From the NCBI RefSeq assembly GCF_001642835.1, contig NZ_LXEI01000003.1:62001-126000 (forward strand): a stretch of DNA of 64,000 nucleotides. The letters run 5' to 3'. Below, piece after piece: positions 26,266 through 35,112 of the stretch. A program made the translations under genes and the position numbers. Source of the DNA: Pseudotamlana agarivorans (GTDB lineage: Bacteria; Bacteroidota; Bacteroidia; Flavobacteriales; Flavobacteriaceae). The notes under the pieces were generated by a model. That model was not told the origin of the DNA. It worked only from the letters and a program-made list of their open reading frames with translations, and did not search any database. Numbering within the stretch: the stretch's first letter is position 1; every line of letters begins with the position of its first letter.

Positions 26266-28695
26266 TTATTGCACCATCATTGCACGTCGTGCTTCAGCTT
26301 CTAAGTTAACGTAAGGTTCGCCTTCAACAGTCACACCAACGCCTTGAATCTTTCCTCCTTTAAACGTGCCAGGAGCTTTATAAAGATTACTTACGTTATC
26401 ACCACTATCGTAACCTATACATAAACCATCACCAGATAAGGTGAATTTAGCTGGTTGCGTACGCATTGGGCCTTCGGCAACAACGTCTTCGTTAATGTAG
26501 AGTTTCATGTTTCCTATAGATTCACCATATTCTCCAGCTTTTTCTCTATTAAATTCCATACCAAGTGTATATGTTCCTGGCTTTAAGGTTTTGTTAGAAA
26601 CAAAAACTTGCTCTGGCTTAATGCCTAAGAAGTTATAGACGTAGTATAGCTTTTTGTCTTTAATGAACAAAGAGTGACCGCCAAATCGCGAACCGTGAGC
26701 AAAAAGTACACCACTCGCTTTAGGATTGGTAATCTCTACATTGGCTAGGATTTTATAATCACGTCCTCTAACATTTACAGCAACACCCTCTGGTACTGGT
26801 GCAGTATTAGGATAGTATACGTAACGGTCTTTTGGTTTTTCTTGTGTTGGTCGCTCTATGGTTAATAATTCTGCTGGACCTCTATCATCTAAAGGTAATA
26901 CCTTGTTAATTTTGGCTTGATTAAACCACTCATCTATAAGTTCTTGTAATTTTTCTGGGTGTTTTTCAGCAAGATTATAAGTTTCAGAACGATCTTCGGC
27001 AACGTTATAAAGTTCCCAAACATCTTTGTCAAAATGACCTTTACCACTAATAGGAGCGTGTACCGCAGCGGCTTTCCAACCGTCTTTCCAAATACCTCTA
27101 GTTCCTAACATCGCGTAATATTGTACTTCTTTTTGAGTTTTAGCGTCTGGTGCGGCATCAAATGTGTAAGCCATAGATACACCCGATAATGGTGTTTGTT
27201 TAACGCCATTGTAAACCTCAGGAAATGTAATGCCACATACTTCTAATAAAGTTGGTACAATATCTACGGAGTGATGATATTGATGTCTAATTTCTCCTTT
27301 AGCTTTAATACCTTTTGGCCAATGAATAACTAGCGGATCGTTGGTTCCTCCAGCATATTGCGAGTAACGCTTAAACATTTTAAATGGTGCTGAGAACGCA
27401 GCAGCCCATCCGGTAGGGAAATGGTTATAGGTATCTGGACCTCCTAAAACATCTATGTATTTCATGTTTTCAGCAAGCTCATCTGGATAGCCATTAAAGA
27501 ATTTGTTTTCGTTTACAGAACCATTAGGACTTCCTTCTCCTGAAGCACCGTTATCGGCAGCATAAAGGACTATGGTATTGTCTAATTGACCTGTTTCTTC
27601 TAAATAATCAATGATGCGTCCCACTTGAGCATCGGTATACTCAGAGAATCCAGCATATACTTCTGCCATTCTTGAAAACAGTTTCTTTTCGTTGGCGTTT
27701 AGTTTGTCCCATGGGCGTACAAAATCTCCTGGGTTAGCCATTTCTTCAGGCATTGGGTTAAAGTCTGCCATGCCTGTATTTTCAGGTAAGATGCCTTTTT
27801 CTTTCATACGACCAACAACCCATGTACGATATGCTTCGTAACCATCGTCAAATTTACCTTTGTATTTAGCGGTATATTCGGCAGGTGAATGGTGTGGTGC
27901 GTGATTGGCTCCAGGGTTAAACCACATATAAAATGGTTTTGATGGGTTGGTTGCATTTTTATCACGTAACATGGTAATAGCTTGATTGGCTAAATCTTTA
28001 GATAAATGATAGCCTTCTTCCGGCGTTTCAGGGGCTTCAATAAAATGGTTGTCCATCACTAAGTCTGGATACCAGTTATTAGTTTCACCTCCTAAGAATC
28101 CGTAAAAACGGTCAAAGCCCATTTGAGTAGGCCATTCGCCACGGCTTGCTCCAGGAGCGATATCCTGTTCAGGGACATTATGGTTTTTACCAATCCAAAA
28201 GGTGCTATACCCATTATCGCGCATAATTTGTGCAAAAGGTGCACAATCGTCAGGTATATGACCGTTTGATCCTGGGTAACCATCGGCAGTTTCAGTAATG
28301 GAAGCCATTCCGTTTAGGTGATGGTTTCTTCCTGTAAGAATGGTAGAACGCGTTGGTGAACACAAAGCTGTAGTATGCCATTGCGTATAGGTTAAACCAT
28401 TGGCAGCGAGGCGGTCCATAGTTGGCATATTAATGCGTCCACCATATGGAGACCAAGCTCCTAGGCCTGTGTCGTCATATAAAATAAATAAGATGTTAGG
28501 TGCGCCTTCTGGTGCCGATTTTGGTGTGTAAGCCGACCAGTCGGCCTTTGAATCACGAACATCTAAGGCGATCTTGCCTTTAAAATCGTTGTCTGATGCG
28601 GTGGTTTGCTCAGTCTTCCCAGCATCATGATTGGCATCCTTACATCCAACTAAAAGGAGGGCTGCAGTTGCTAATGTAATTGTAATTTTTTTCAT
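26266..28695 (-). CDS. lipoprotein arylsulfatase, long AtsA-type
   Basis: An 809-residue sulfatase from the ATG at 28695, chosen because it begins a lipoprotein signal (MKKITITLATAALLLVGC, Cys18); an upstream in-frame ATG would spoil this signal. The metal-binding start is NILFILYDDTG, and the formylglycine motif is the canonical C112-S-P-T-R116. After about residue 600 there is an extra C-terminal beta-sandwich (about 640-780), as in the long arylsulfatases of the AtsA group. It would be anchored in the periplasm or on the surface and remove sulfate from esters. It lies between an Omp85-like barrel gene upstream and a strong terminator. Confidence 0.92.
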   Translation of the reverse strand: MKKITITLATAALLLVGCKDANHDAGKTEQTTASDNDFKGKIALDVRDSKADWSAYTPKSAPEGAPNILFILYDDTGLGAWSPYGGRINMPTMDRLAANGLTYTQWHTTALCSPTRSTILTGRNHHLNGMASITETADGYPGSNGHIPDDCAPFAQIMRDNGYSTFWIGKNHNVPEQDIAPGASRGEWPTQMGFDRFYGFLGGETNNWYPDLVMDNHFIEAPETPEEGYHLSKDLANQAITMLRDKNATNPSKPFYMWFNPGANHAPHHSPAEYTAKYKGKFDDGYEAYRTWVVGRMKEKGILPENTGMADFNPMPEEMANPGDFVRPWDKLNANEKKLFSRMAEVYAGFSEYTDAQVGRIIDYLEETGQLDNTIVLYAADNGASGEGSPNGSVNENKFFNGYPDELAENMKYIDVLGGPDTYNHFPTGWAAAFSAPFKMFKRYSQYAGGTNDPLVIHWPKGIKAKGEIRHQYHHSVDIVPTLLEVCGITFPEVYNGVKQTPLSGVSMAYTFDAAPDAKTQKEVQYYAMLGTRGIWKDGWKAAAVHAPISGKGHFDKDVWELYNVAEDRSETYNLAEKHPEKLQELIDEWFNQAKINKVLPLDDRGPAELLTIERPTQEKPKDRYVYYPNTAPVPEGVAVNVRGRDYKILANVEITNPKASGVLFAHGSRFGGHSLFIKDKKLYYVYNFLGIKPEQVFVSNKTLKPGTYTLGMEFNREKAGEYGESIGNMKLYINEDVVAEGPMRTQPAKFTLSGDGLCIGYDSGDNVSNLYKAPGTFKGGKIQGVGVTVEGEPYVNLEAEARRAMMVQ

Positions 28696-28894
28696 AAAAA
28701 ATTGGGTTAAGTTAGCTATAACTAACAAGGGATTAATAACTAAATCTCCATAAAGATAAAGTTTTTTATACAATGATTACAAATTTTTAAAATAATGTTA
28801 AAATTTGAATTTATGCTTTTAACCTTTGTATATCAGATGTTTGTGAATATTTTTGGATAGAGTGCTATTAAAATATGGTGCAATGAAACCATTA

Positions 28895-28923
28895 GAATAT
28901 TAGAAGTTTAACTTCTAATATTC
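28895..28923. repeat. 14-bp-arm palindrome over the 3' end of the barrel gene
   Basis: The perfect arms 28895-28908 and 28910-28923 are separated by a single base. The right arm encodes the last residues (NIRS region) and includes the stop codon of the barrel gene. It may act as a terminator for that minus-strand gene. Confidence 0.6.
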
Positions 28924-30053
28924 CAAGCCGATCCAAAAACAATATACCAGCCAAAATCATGATTTGACCAAGCAAGGTCCACCCCCGTTCTAAGTTTAAA
29001 TTTTCTGGCGATTAAATATCTAAATCCTGTGCCATAGTTGTAAATGGTTTCAGCATTTTTGAAGGATATTTGTTCCGAAGGTGCCTTTGATGCGCCAACA
29101 AATCCTATGGCACTCCACCTAGGTGTGATGTCGTAACGTTGTTCGGTTTCTAGCATGTAGGTTTCATCACCTTGATATCTGGCCATGGGAACCCCACGGG
29201 CTTGAATAGAAGGTTTACTATAAAAAGGCGCATCCCCAAATTGAAAGGTACTTTGATATCTGAAACCACTTACCCATTTAGGGGTGAACTGAAAATATTT
29301 TGTTAAAAAGATATTTAAATTTTGAAACTCATAATCGCTTCCTGTCCAAGACGAATTTACCAAATACTCAATATTGGCAAGCCACCCGGTGTCTGGAGTG
29401 AAAATGGAATTACGTTTGTCAAATTCGGCCTGTAAGCCTAAACTGCCTAGCTGACTTTTTAAATCTTTTTCTAAAATATCATCTGGTCGGTTTTCAAAAT
29501 TGAAATTAGGATCTATGTTATTGTTAAGATACATGTATTCTAAACCCATATACAGTTCGGTTTTCCCTATTTGGCGCAGTATAGAACCGTACAATACGGT
29601 CGATTTAAAATTAAAGCTGAAGGCTTCTTCCCCAACTTGCGGAAGGGTCCTATAAAAATCTAAGTTGGCATTGCCGTAGGCTGCAGCCACACGGTATTTT
29701 AAATGTAGTTTGGGTAAAGATGCGATACGCATACCGCCAATGCCCCAACTTTTATTCGCAGTATACCCTATAAAGCCTGCGGTAATATCGGGTGGAATGT
29801 TTTCGCCTTCTGTTTTATATTTATTAGGTTTGATGAAAACAGGCGTGAGCAATAGACCAATATTACCTAAAGCTGGTTCTGTAATAATTTGTGGTACGGG
29901 AATAAAGCCGTTGTAGTCAATCAATAAACTACTAACATCTAATTTGCCATCAATAGAATCTTTTAAAACTTTGAAAGACATTTTTGGTTTGTCCTGAGCA
30001 AAGGATAAAAACGTGAAGAGAAAGAAAAAAAGGATAAAAAACTTCGTTTTCAT
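28908..30053 (-). CDS. Omp85-like outer-membrane barrel without POTRA domains
   Basis: A 381-residue outer-membrane protein with a Sec signal (1-19, SFAQ). The mature part is almost entirely beta-barrel, with the Omp85-type features FDKRNSIFTPDTGWLANIEY and RGVPMARYQGDETYMLETEQRYDI. No POTRA domains are present. It is related in type, though not closely in sequence, to the barrel at 22287-23576 on the other side of the two sulfatases. It is 63 bp downstream of another barrel gene and 212 bp upstream of the lipoprotein sulfatase. Confidence 0.8.
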   Translation of the reverse strand: MKTKFFILFFFLFTFLSFAQDKPKMSFKVLKDSIDGKLDVSSLLIDYNGFIPVPQIITEPALGNIGLLLTPVFIKPNKYKTEGENIPPDITAGFIGYTANKSWGIGGMRIASLPKLHLKYRVAAAYGNANLDFYRTLPQVGEEAFSFNFKSTVLYGSILRQIGKTELYMGLEYMYLNNNIDPNFNFENRPDDILEKDLKSQLGSLGLQAEFDKRNSIFTPDTGWLANIEYLVNSSWTGSDYEFQNLNIFLTKYFQFTPKWVSGFRYQSTFQFGDAPFYSKPSIQARGVPMARYQGDETYMLETEQRYDITPRWSAIGFVGASKAPSEQISFKNAETIYNYGTGFRYLIARKFKLRTGVDLAWSNHDFGWYIVFGSAWNIRS

Positions 30054-30116
30054 TGTGTTGAGGGATTTAAAGTAGTTAAGTTCTATTTTTTATTTCTCAT
30101 AGAATTTCTAGGGTAA

Positions 30117-31193
30117 TTATCTGAATTCTTTCTTTTTAACACCGAAACGGTATTGAATTCCTGTTAGAATAAAACGCTGTGCATCAGAAAGGCTGTATTC
30201 ACCTCTAAGCATCCACTTTTTATTAACTTGCAGGTTAAAACCCATTTGAAAAGTAACGGTTTGAACCAGGTCTTTTTTAATGTTATAATCAATTTCTGTT
30301 GAAAACACACCACTGTCATTTATTTTGTCTTCGATAGTTTGTAAGGCTTGATTTTGGGCTTGTAGTTTTAGTTTTTCTGCAGCAGATGTACCAGGGTCGT
30401 CTATGATGGCTTGATTGCTAGCTATTTTACTATCCACCGTTTCGTTAAACTTGGTATCTATGTCTGGGAAAACTTCGTTGAAGTTAATCTTTCCTGTGCT
30501 ACCACGAGCACCAACAAAGTTTCTGTACATAACACCAACATAAGGGGCTATCATAAATTCTTTATTCTTTTTTGAGAGTCCGAAACGATGTCCGAATCTT
30601 CCAGAAACGGTGGCATAACCTATTTGATTATCAAGTAGGGCCGTACTGGTTCTTGAGTAATTAAAATCGATACTAGAAAAATAACCCTTCCATCCAAATA
30701 CAAGGGTGCTTCCCAGGCCATAAGTCATGGCATCAAAATCTACATGAGATGAGAATTCAGGAAGCTGTAAGATGATTTCACCTTCAGAATTTTTCCAAGT
30801 TGGTTGAAGTTGTACCTCGGTACCGCCCGTTACAGTCGAAACAAGTGCGTAAACATTTAGAAAAGGTAATATCCAAGCATCAGCTCTAAAATTTAAACCA
30901 TTAGTTGTAGCGCTAACCTGTTTGAAATTCAAGGTTTCAACATTTACAATATTTGTGAGGTCATGACCAGCAATCGATAATCCAAATTCAGTAATCTCTA
31001 AATCCATGAAAGTGTTCACGTAATTTACATTTAACCCAAAAGGGAGCTGAAGCTGGTCTGCCATGCCACGTTCGGCAACTTTATCACCCCAAATAGGTAA
31101 AACATAAGGAAATGCTATGGAGTCTTGAGTTTGCGCTAAGGATTTAACTGGTAAGTATAGTGCAATAAGAAAAAGAATTATAAATCGCTTCAT
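30117..31193 (-). CDS. outer-membrane beta-barrel protein, unknown family
   Basis: A 358-residue secreted protein with a Sec signal (1-20, SLAQ). Alternating hydrophobic strands ending in YRFGVKKKEFR suggest a beta-barrel. A predicted helical insert (about 255-285, with KLKLQAQNQALQTIEDKI) interrupts it, probably a periplasmic or surface loop. I do not recognise the family. It is the first gene of the minus-strand barrel-sulfatase run, so it may be a porin for the same substrate. Confidence 0.72.
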   Translation of the reverse strand: MKRFIILFLIALYLPVKSLAQTQDSIAFPYVLPIWGDKVAERGMADQLQLPFGLNVNYVNTFMDLEITEFGLSIAGHDLTNIVNVETLNFKQVSATTNGLNFRADAWILPFLNVYALVSTVTGGTEVQLQPTWKNSEGEIILQLPEFSSHVDFDAMTYGLGSTLVFGWKGYFSSIDFNYSRTSTALLDNQIGYATVSGRFGHRFGLSKKNKEFMIAPYVGVMYRNFVGARGSTGKINFNEVFPDIDTKFNETVDSKIASNQAIIDDPGTSAAEKLKLQAQNQALQTIEDKINDSGVFSTEIDYNIKKDLVQTVTFQMGFNLQVNKKWMLRGEYSLSDAQRFILTGIQYRFGVKKKEFR

Positions 31194-31350
31194 ATTAAAT
31201 ACGCGGTTTGAGACATGGTTTTACAGGCTCTAAAGTAATTAAAACTTTTGAACTTTCATCTTATGTACTGCTTTTCAATATATGTTAATTGTATGGGGAG
31301 GAATAAAAGCGCACACGTTTTGAGTTGTAAATTTTAGATGCTCAAGCATA

Positions 31351-31384
31351 AAAAAGGTTAGCTTTTTGAGAAACTAACCTTTTT
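31351..31384. terminator. terminator after the HU/SPOR gene
   Basis: The stem AAAAAGGTTAG / CTAACCTTTTT (31351-31361 and 31374-31384) has a 12-nt loop and a T-run on each strand. Confidence 0.88.
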
Positions 31385-31409
31385 TTGTGTGTTAAAAAAT
31401 ATTTTGTAA

Positions 31410-32345
31410 TTAATCTAATTGCTTTGTTAATAACCAAGCACTAGAATTGTGAGATTTTTTAATGTTGCGCAGTGCTTTTAAAGCCTCTAAACGGTTTTCG
31501 TAACTGGCATAAACCACTTGGTGTAAACCGTATTTATTTACTCCAATTTTTCTTGCACTAAAACCTTCAGATTTTAGTTCGTTAACTTTTTTGTCGCAAT
31601 TTTCTTCTACACGAAAAGCCCCAGCGATAATATGATAGTTACCGGTTTGTTTGGTTACATTTAAAGTAACAGCAGGAAGCGGATTTAAGTTAAAAGTAGC
31701 TTGTTGAATTTGGGTATCCAATTGTTTTGTAGCCTCTTCTTGAGCTAATTGGTTATGCGTTTCCACTTGGTCAACATAATATTTTGAAGCTCCTAAACCA
31801 CCTAAAGTCAAGGCAATTAATGCTACTGCCGCATATTTTAAATATGATTTTGTTTCACGCTTTTCAGGAGTGATGGCAATAGGAATAACTTTTTCGATTT
31901 TTTCAACTTCTTTTTTGTACACTTCACGTGTGATAACAGGAGTTGATAATTGAGATAACCCAAAGGCATCAGGTAAGTAATTTAACTGATACGTAGGTTC
32001 AAATAAAATTTTACCCTCTTTATTAAAAACAATATCACCAATGTTTTTAAAGGTTAAAGTTTCACCTTGTGTTAAATATGATTTTATAAGTCGAACACGT
32101 TTCTCGATTTTTTTGTTAGCAATCTCGAACGGGATCTTTTCAATTTCAGCAATATAATTGGCTAACAAGCCATCATTTTTCTGAATTTGCTCATTAAAAG
32201 ACAGTACTTTTTTGGGCGCATGGAACGTATTTGTGTCGGTATCAATCGTTGCCGAGACAGATTGTGTTAAAAACGCACCAAAGCCAGGAATGGTAACGCA
32301 CTCATATCTATAGAGTAAATCGCTAATGTATGTTTCTAGTTGCAT
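31410..32345 (-). CDS. HU-like/SPOR-domain inner-membrane protein
   Basis: A 311-residue protein. Residues 1-120 resemble the prokaryotic HU/CCDC81-type domain (ISDLLYRYECVTIPGFGAF... then GETLTFKNIGDIVFNKEGKI). A Pro/Glu/Lys linker and one transmembrane helix (about 169-189) follow. The extracytoplasmic part has a coiled region and a C-terminal SPOR domain (about 233-305, YHIIAGAFRVEENC). SPOR domains bind denuded septal peptidoglycan. The layout suggests a bridge between a cytoplasmic HU-like domain and the division septum. It diverges from dprA and is followed by a terminator. Confidence 0.82.
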   Translation of the reverse strand: MQLETYISDLLYRYECVTIPGFGAFLTQSVSATIDTDTNTFHAPKKVLSFNEQIQKNDGLLANYIAEIEKIPFEIANKKIEKRVRLIKSYLTQGETLTFKNIGDIVFNKEGKILFEPTYQLNYLPDAFGLSQLSTPVITREVYKKEVEKIEKVIPIAITPEKRETKSYLKYAAVALIALTLGGLGASKYYVDQVETHNQLAQEEATKQLDTQIQQATFNLNPLPAVTLNVTKQTGNYHIIAGAFRVEENCDKKVNELKSEGFSARKIGVNKYGLHQVVYASYENRLEALKALRNIKKSHNSSAWLLTKQLD

Positions 32346-32448
32346 AAGTTCAAAGTTATAAAATTATGGGGTTAGATAAAATTTAAGCTTAACTTTTTAT
32401 TAACAGTAGGAAAATTCTTTTAATTTAGTTGAGATTTAATCAGATACC

Positions 32449-33552
32449 ATGACAGAAAACGATTTGCTTTACACGCTTGCCCTCCAGCATGTACCCAATA
32501 TTGGTGACATTACAGCCAAAAAACTCATGGCACATTGCGGTTCTGCGGAAGGGGTTTTTAAAGAAAAGCAACATAACTTACTTAAAATTGACGGTGTCGG
32601 ACAAGTGATTTTAAACAGCTTGTTTAAACCGCACCATTTAAATGAGGCTGAAAAGGAAATCGAATTTATTTATGCCAATGAGATTAAAGTGTCTTTTTTT
32701 GAAGATGACGACTATCCAGATAAGTTGAAACACTGCATCGACGGTCCTATTTTACTGTTTGAATCGGGGCAAATCAATTTGAAAAAACAAAACATCATAA
32801 GCATAGTAGGTACTCGGAAAATAACAACGAGTGGTGTTGCTTTTTGTGAAGAACTGGTAGAACATTTGGTCCCTTACGATCCTATTATTGTTTCGGGGTT
32901 TGCTTATGGTACCGATATTACAGCACATAAAGCTGCCATGAAAAACGAATTGCAAACGGTGGCTTGTTTGGCGCATGGTTTAAATCAGATTTATCCTAAA
33001 GTGCATAAAAAGTATATGGTTGATATGGAGAAAAATGGTGGTTTTATTACCGATTTTTGGAGCAATTCCACCTTTGATCGTAACAACTTTTTAAAACGAA
33101 ATCGTGTTATTGCTGGTTTAAGTGAAGCGACTATTGTAATTGAATCTGCCGAAAAAGGCGGAAGCCTCGTTACTGCTGATATCGCTAATTCTTATAACCG
33201 CGATGTTTTTGCCGTTCCCGGAAGAACAACCGATAGCCAAAGTATAGGCTGTAATAATTTGATAAAGCAACAAAGGGCGCACATACTTACTACCCCTTTG
33301 GATGTGCCCTATATTTTAAATTGGGCGTTAGAGGATGTAAAAAAACCAGCAATCCAAAAGCAACTTTTTGTAGAATTGGACCCTTCCGAAAAATCGATTT
33401 ATAATTACTTAAAAGACAATCAAAAACAGCTATTAGATGTCATTGCTTTGGAATGTCAGTTACCTATTTTTAAGGTAGCGAGTATTCTTTTAAATATGGA
33501 GCTTAAGGGAGTTATTAGGCCTTTGCCAGGGAAGTTGTTTGAGGTGATTTAA
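32449..33552 (+). CDS. dprA: DNA-processing protein DprA
   Basis: A 367-residue protein with an N-terminal helix-hairpin-helix region (VPNIGDITAKKLMAHCG), a Rossmann-like core with SGFAYGTDITAH and KGGSLVTA, GRTTDSQSIGCN, and a C-terminal winged-helix DML1-like domain. DprA loads RecA on incoming single-stranded DNA during natural transformation. Full length. The stop codon (33550-33552) overlaps the first base of a hairpin element. Confidence 0.96.
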   Translation: MTENDLLYTLALQHVPNIGDITAKKLMAHCGSAEGVFKEKQHNLLKIDGVGQVILNSLFKPHHLNEAEKEIEFIYANEIKVSFFEDDDYPDKLKHCIDGPILLFESGQINLKKQNIISIVGTRKITTSGVAFCEELVEHLVPYDPIIVSGFAYGTDITAHKAAMKNELQTVACLAHGLNQIYPKVHKKYMVDMEKNGGFITDFWSNSTFDRNNFLKRNRVIAGLSEATIVIESAEKGGSLVTADIANSYNRDVFAVPGRTTDSQSIGCNNLIKQQRAHILTTPLDVPYILNWALEDVKKPAIQKQLFVELDPSEKSIYNYLKDNQKQLLDVIALECQLPIFKVASILLNMELKGVIRPLPGKLFEVI

Positions 33553-33574
33553 TTCCTACGAAGGCAGGAATCTT
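33552..33574. repeat. left boundary hairpin of the dprA-trpS island
   Basis: ATTCCTAC-GAAG-GCAGGAAT plus TCTT, a near-perfect hairpin with one A-C mismatch, starting on the last base of the dprA stop codon. It is the reverse complement, with one mismatch, of the element at 33974-33996. Confidence 0.85.
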
Positions 33575-33595
33575 AATAACAAAGGGAGTTACATG

Positions 33596-33868
33596 GAGAT
33601 ACGCAGAGAAGTCGCAGAGGTTCACGGAGGTGTTTTTCGATTAGAACATAATGAATTGATGTTATTCAGAGGAAGAATCTGTTCGGGTGAATATTGCAAA
33701 AGTAGTTTCACTGAGATACGCAGAGAAGTCGCAAAGGTTCACGGAGTTATTTTTTGTATGGAACATATTGAATTGATGTTATTCAGAAGAAGAATTTGTT
33801 CGGGTGAATATTGCAAAAGTAGTTTCACGGAGATACACAGAGAAGTCGCAGAGGATCACGGAGTCATT
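33596..33868. repeat. 117-bp tandem repeat, 2.3 copies
   Basis: Units start at 33596, 33713 and 33830 (period 117 bp). The first ~35 bp of each unit have the motif GAGATACGCAGAGAAGTCGCA, of a type dispersed in many bacterial genomes. As 117 is a multiple of three, a 94-codon open frame crosses it, but the encoded repeat looks non-protein and I do not call a gene. Confidence 0.88.
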
Positions 33869-33973
33869 TTTCAGTAAAAAACATTATGGAAAACAAAAAC
33901 GCTCAAAATCAACAAAAAATAATTTTATTGAAGTTGAACGTTTTATTATTTTGAAATCTCGTATTTAAATCAT

Positions 33974-33996
33974 AAGATTCCTGCCTTCGCAGGAAT
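33974..33996. repeat. right boundary hairpin of the dprA-trpS island
   Basis: A perfect hairpin ATTCCTGC-GAAG-GCAGGAAT (read on the minus strand). It includes the last base of the trpS stop codon (33996-33998) and probably terminates trpS. Confidence 0.85.
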
Positions 33997-34964
33997 TAGT
34001 AACCAACTTTAGCGCGCACTCTCGCTAAAACATCATCAGCAACTAATCTGGCTTTTTCTGCACCAATGGCTAGGGCTTTATCAATTTCTTCTAAGTTATT
34101 CATATAGTAGCTATAGCGTTCGCGTTGTGTGGCGAATTTTTCTACCACCAATTCAAATAGGGCTTGTTTGGCATGACCATAACCATAGTTGCCATTTTCG
34201 TAATTGGCTTTCATGGTTTCTATTTGAGCTTCATCAGCTAATAATTTATAAATGGCGAAACAGTTACAGTTTTTCCAATCTTTTGGATCTTCAAGAGCTG
34301 TACTATCCGTTTGAATGGCCATAATTTGCTTGCGCAATTTTTTATCGGTTTCAAAGATGTTAATCGTGTTGTTTCTACTTTTACTCATCTTTTCACCATC
34401 TATTCCAGGAATAAGCATGGTGTTTTCTTGTATTTTTCCTTCTGGCAATACAAATGTTTCTCCCATTTTCGCATGGAAGCGAGAGGCTACATCACGGGTC
34501 ATTTCAATATGTTGCAATTGATCCTTTCCTACTGGTATAATGTTGGAGTCATAAAGTAAAATATCGGCAGCCATGAGCATAGGATAAGTAAAAAGCCCTG
34601 TATTAACATCTTCTAATCTGTCGGCTTTATCTTTAAAACTATGTGCTAATGTTAAACGTTGGTAAGGGAAGAAACAACTTAAATACCAAGACAATTCTGT
34701 GGTTTGTGGCACATCACTTTGTCTATAAAACACGGTTTTTTCTATATCTAAGCCAAAAGCAAGCCAAGTAGCGGCAACGGAGTAGGTGTTTGATTTTAAG
34801 GTCTCTGCATCTTTAATTTGTGTAAGGGTATGCAGGTTTGCAATAAATAAAAAGGATTCATTTTTTGGGTCGTTTGCCATTTCAATGGCTGGAATTAGTG
34901 CGCCTAAAATGTTTCCTAAATGTGGTGTTCCTGTACTTTGAATGCCTGTGAGTATACGTGCCAT
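33996..34964 (-). CDS. trpS: tryptophanyl-tRNA synthetase
   Basis: A 322-residue class I aminoacyl-tRNA synthetase from the ATG at 34964; the longer open frame adds 21 non-family residues. The HIGH-type motif is TGTPHLGN (residues 11-18) and the KMSKS loop is intact (EKMSKSRNN). It charges tRNA-Trp. A TAnnTTTG box lies 18 bp upstream. It converges on dprA across a repeat island. Confidence 0.97.
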   Translation of the reverse strand: MARILTGIQSTGTPHLGNILGALIPAIEMANDPKNESFLFIANLHTLTQIKDAETLKSNTYSVAATWLAFGLDIEKTVFYRQSDVPQTTELSWYLSCFFPYQRLTLAHSFKDKADRLEDVNTGLFTYPMLMAADILLYDSNIIPVGKDQLQHIEMTRDVASRFHAKMGETFVLPEGKIQENTMLIPGIDGEKMSKSRNNTINIFETDKKLRKQIMAIQTDSTALEDPKDWKNCNCFAIYKLLADEAQIETMKANYENGNYGYGHAKQALFELVVEKFATQRERYSYYMNNLEEIDKALAIGAEKARLVADDVLARVRAKVGY

Positions 34965-34981
34965 AAATTTTTTGTAAAGCG

Positions 34982-34989
34982 CAAATTTA
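34982..34989 (-). promoter_or_regulatory. -7 promoter element of trpS
   Basis: TAAATTTG on the minus strand is an exact TAnnTTTG, 18 bp before the trpS ATG. The -33 box is weak: a TTG lies 13 bp upstream, closer than usual. Confidence 0.5.
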
Positions 34990-35098
34990 AAGATAAGTTG
35001 GACAATAAAAAAAGTGGTAGAGGCCACTTTTAAAAATAAGCTGAAATATATCTATTTTATATAATTAGTATGCTTTAGAGATAATCAAATTATAATAC

Positions 35099-35106
35099 TA
35101 TTTTTG
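35099..35106 (+). promoter_or_regulatory. -7 promoter element of the acyltransferase gene
   Basis: TATTTTTG is an exact TAnnTTTG, with TTTAG 20 bp upstream (35074-35078). It ends 6 bp before the ATG at 35113, so the mRNA could be nearly leaderless. Confidence 0.45.
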
Positions 35107-35112
35107 AAGCTT

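Noticed and set aside
21638-31193. A polysaccharide utilisation locus
   Set aside because: No SusC/SusD pair, glycoside hydrolase, polysaccharide lyase or hybrid two-component regulator is present, so the sulfatases alone do not support this name.
33596-33868. CRISPR array
   Set aside because: Only 2.3 units, and the 'spacers' are nearly identical to each other; no cas genes.
33593-33877. A 94-codon open frame between dprA and trpS
   Set aside because: It only translates the 117-bp DNA repeat, whose core is a dispersed non-coding type of sequence; the deduced protein has no sensible fold or start context.
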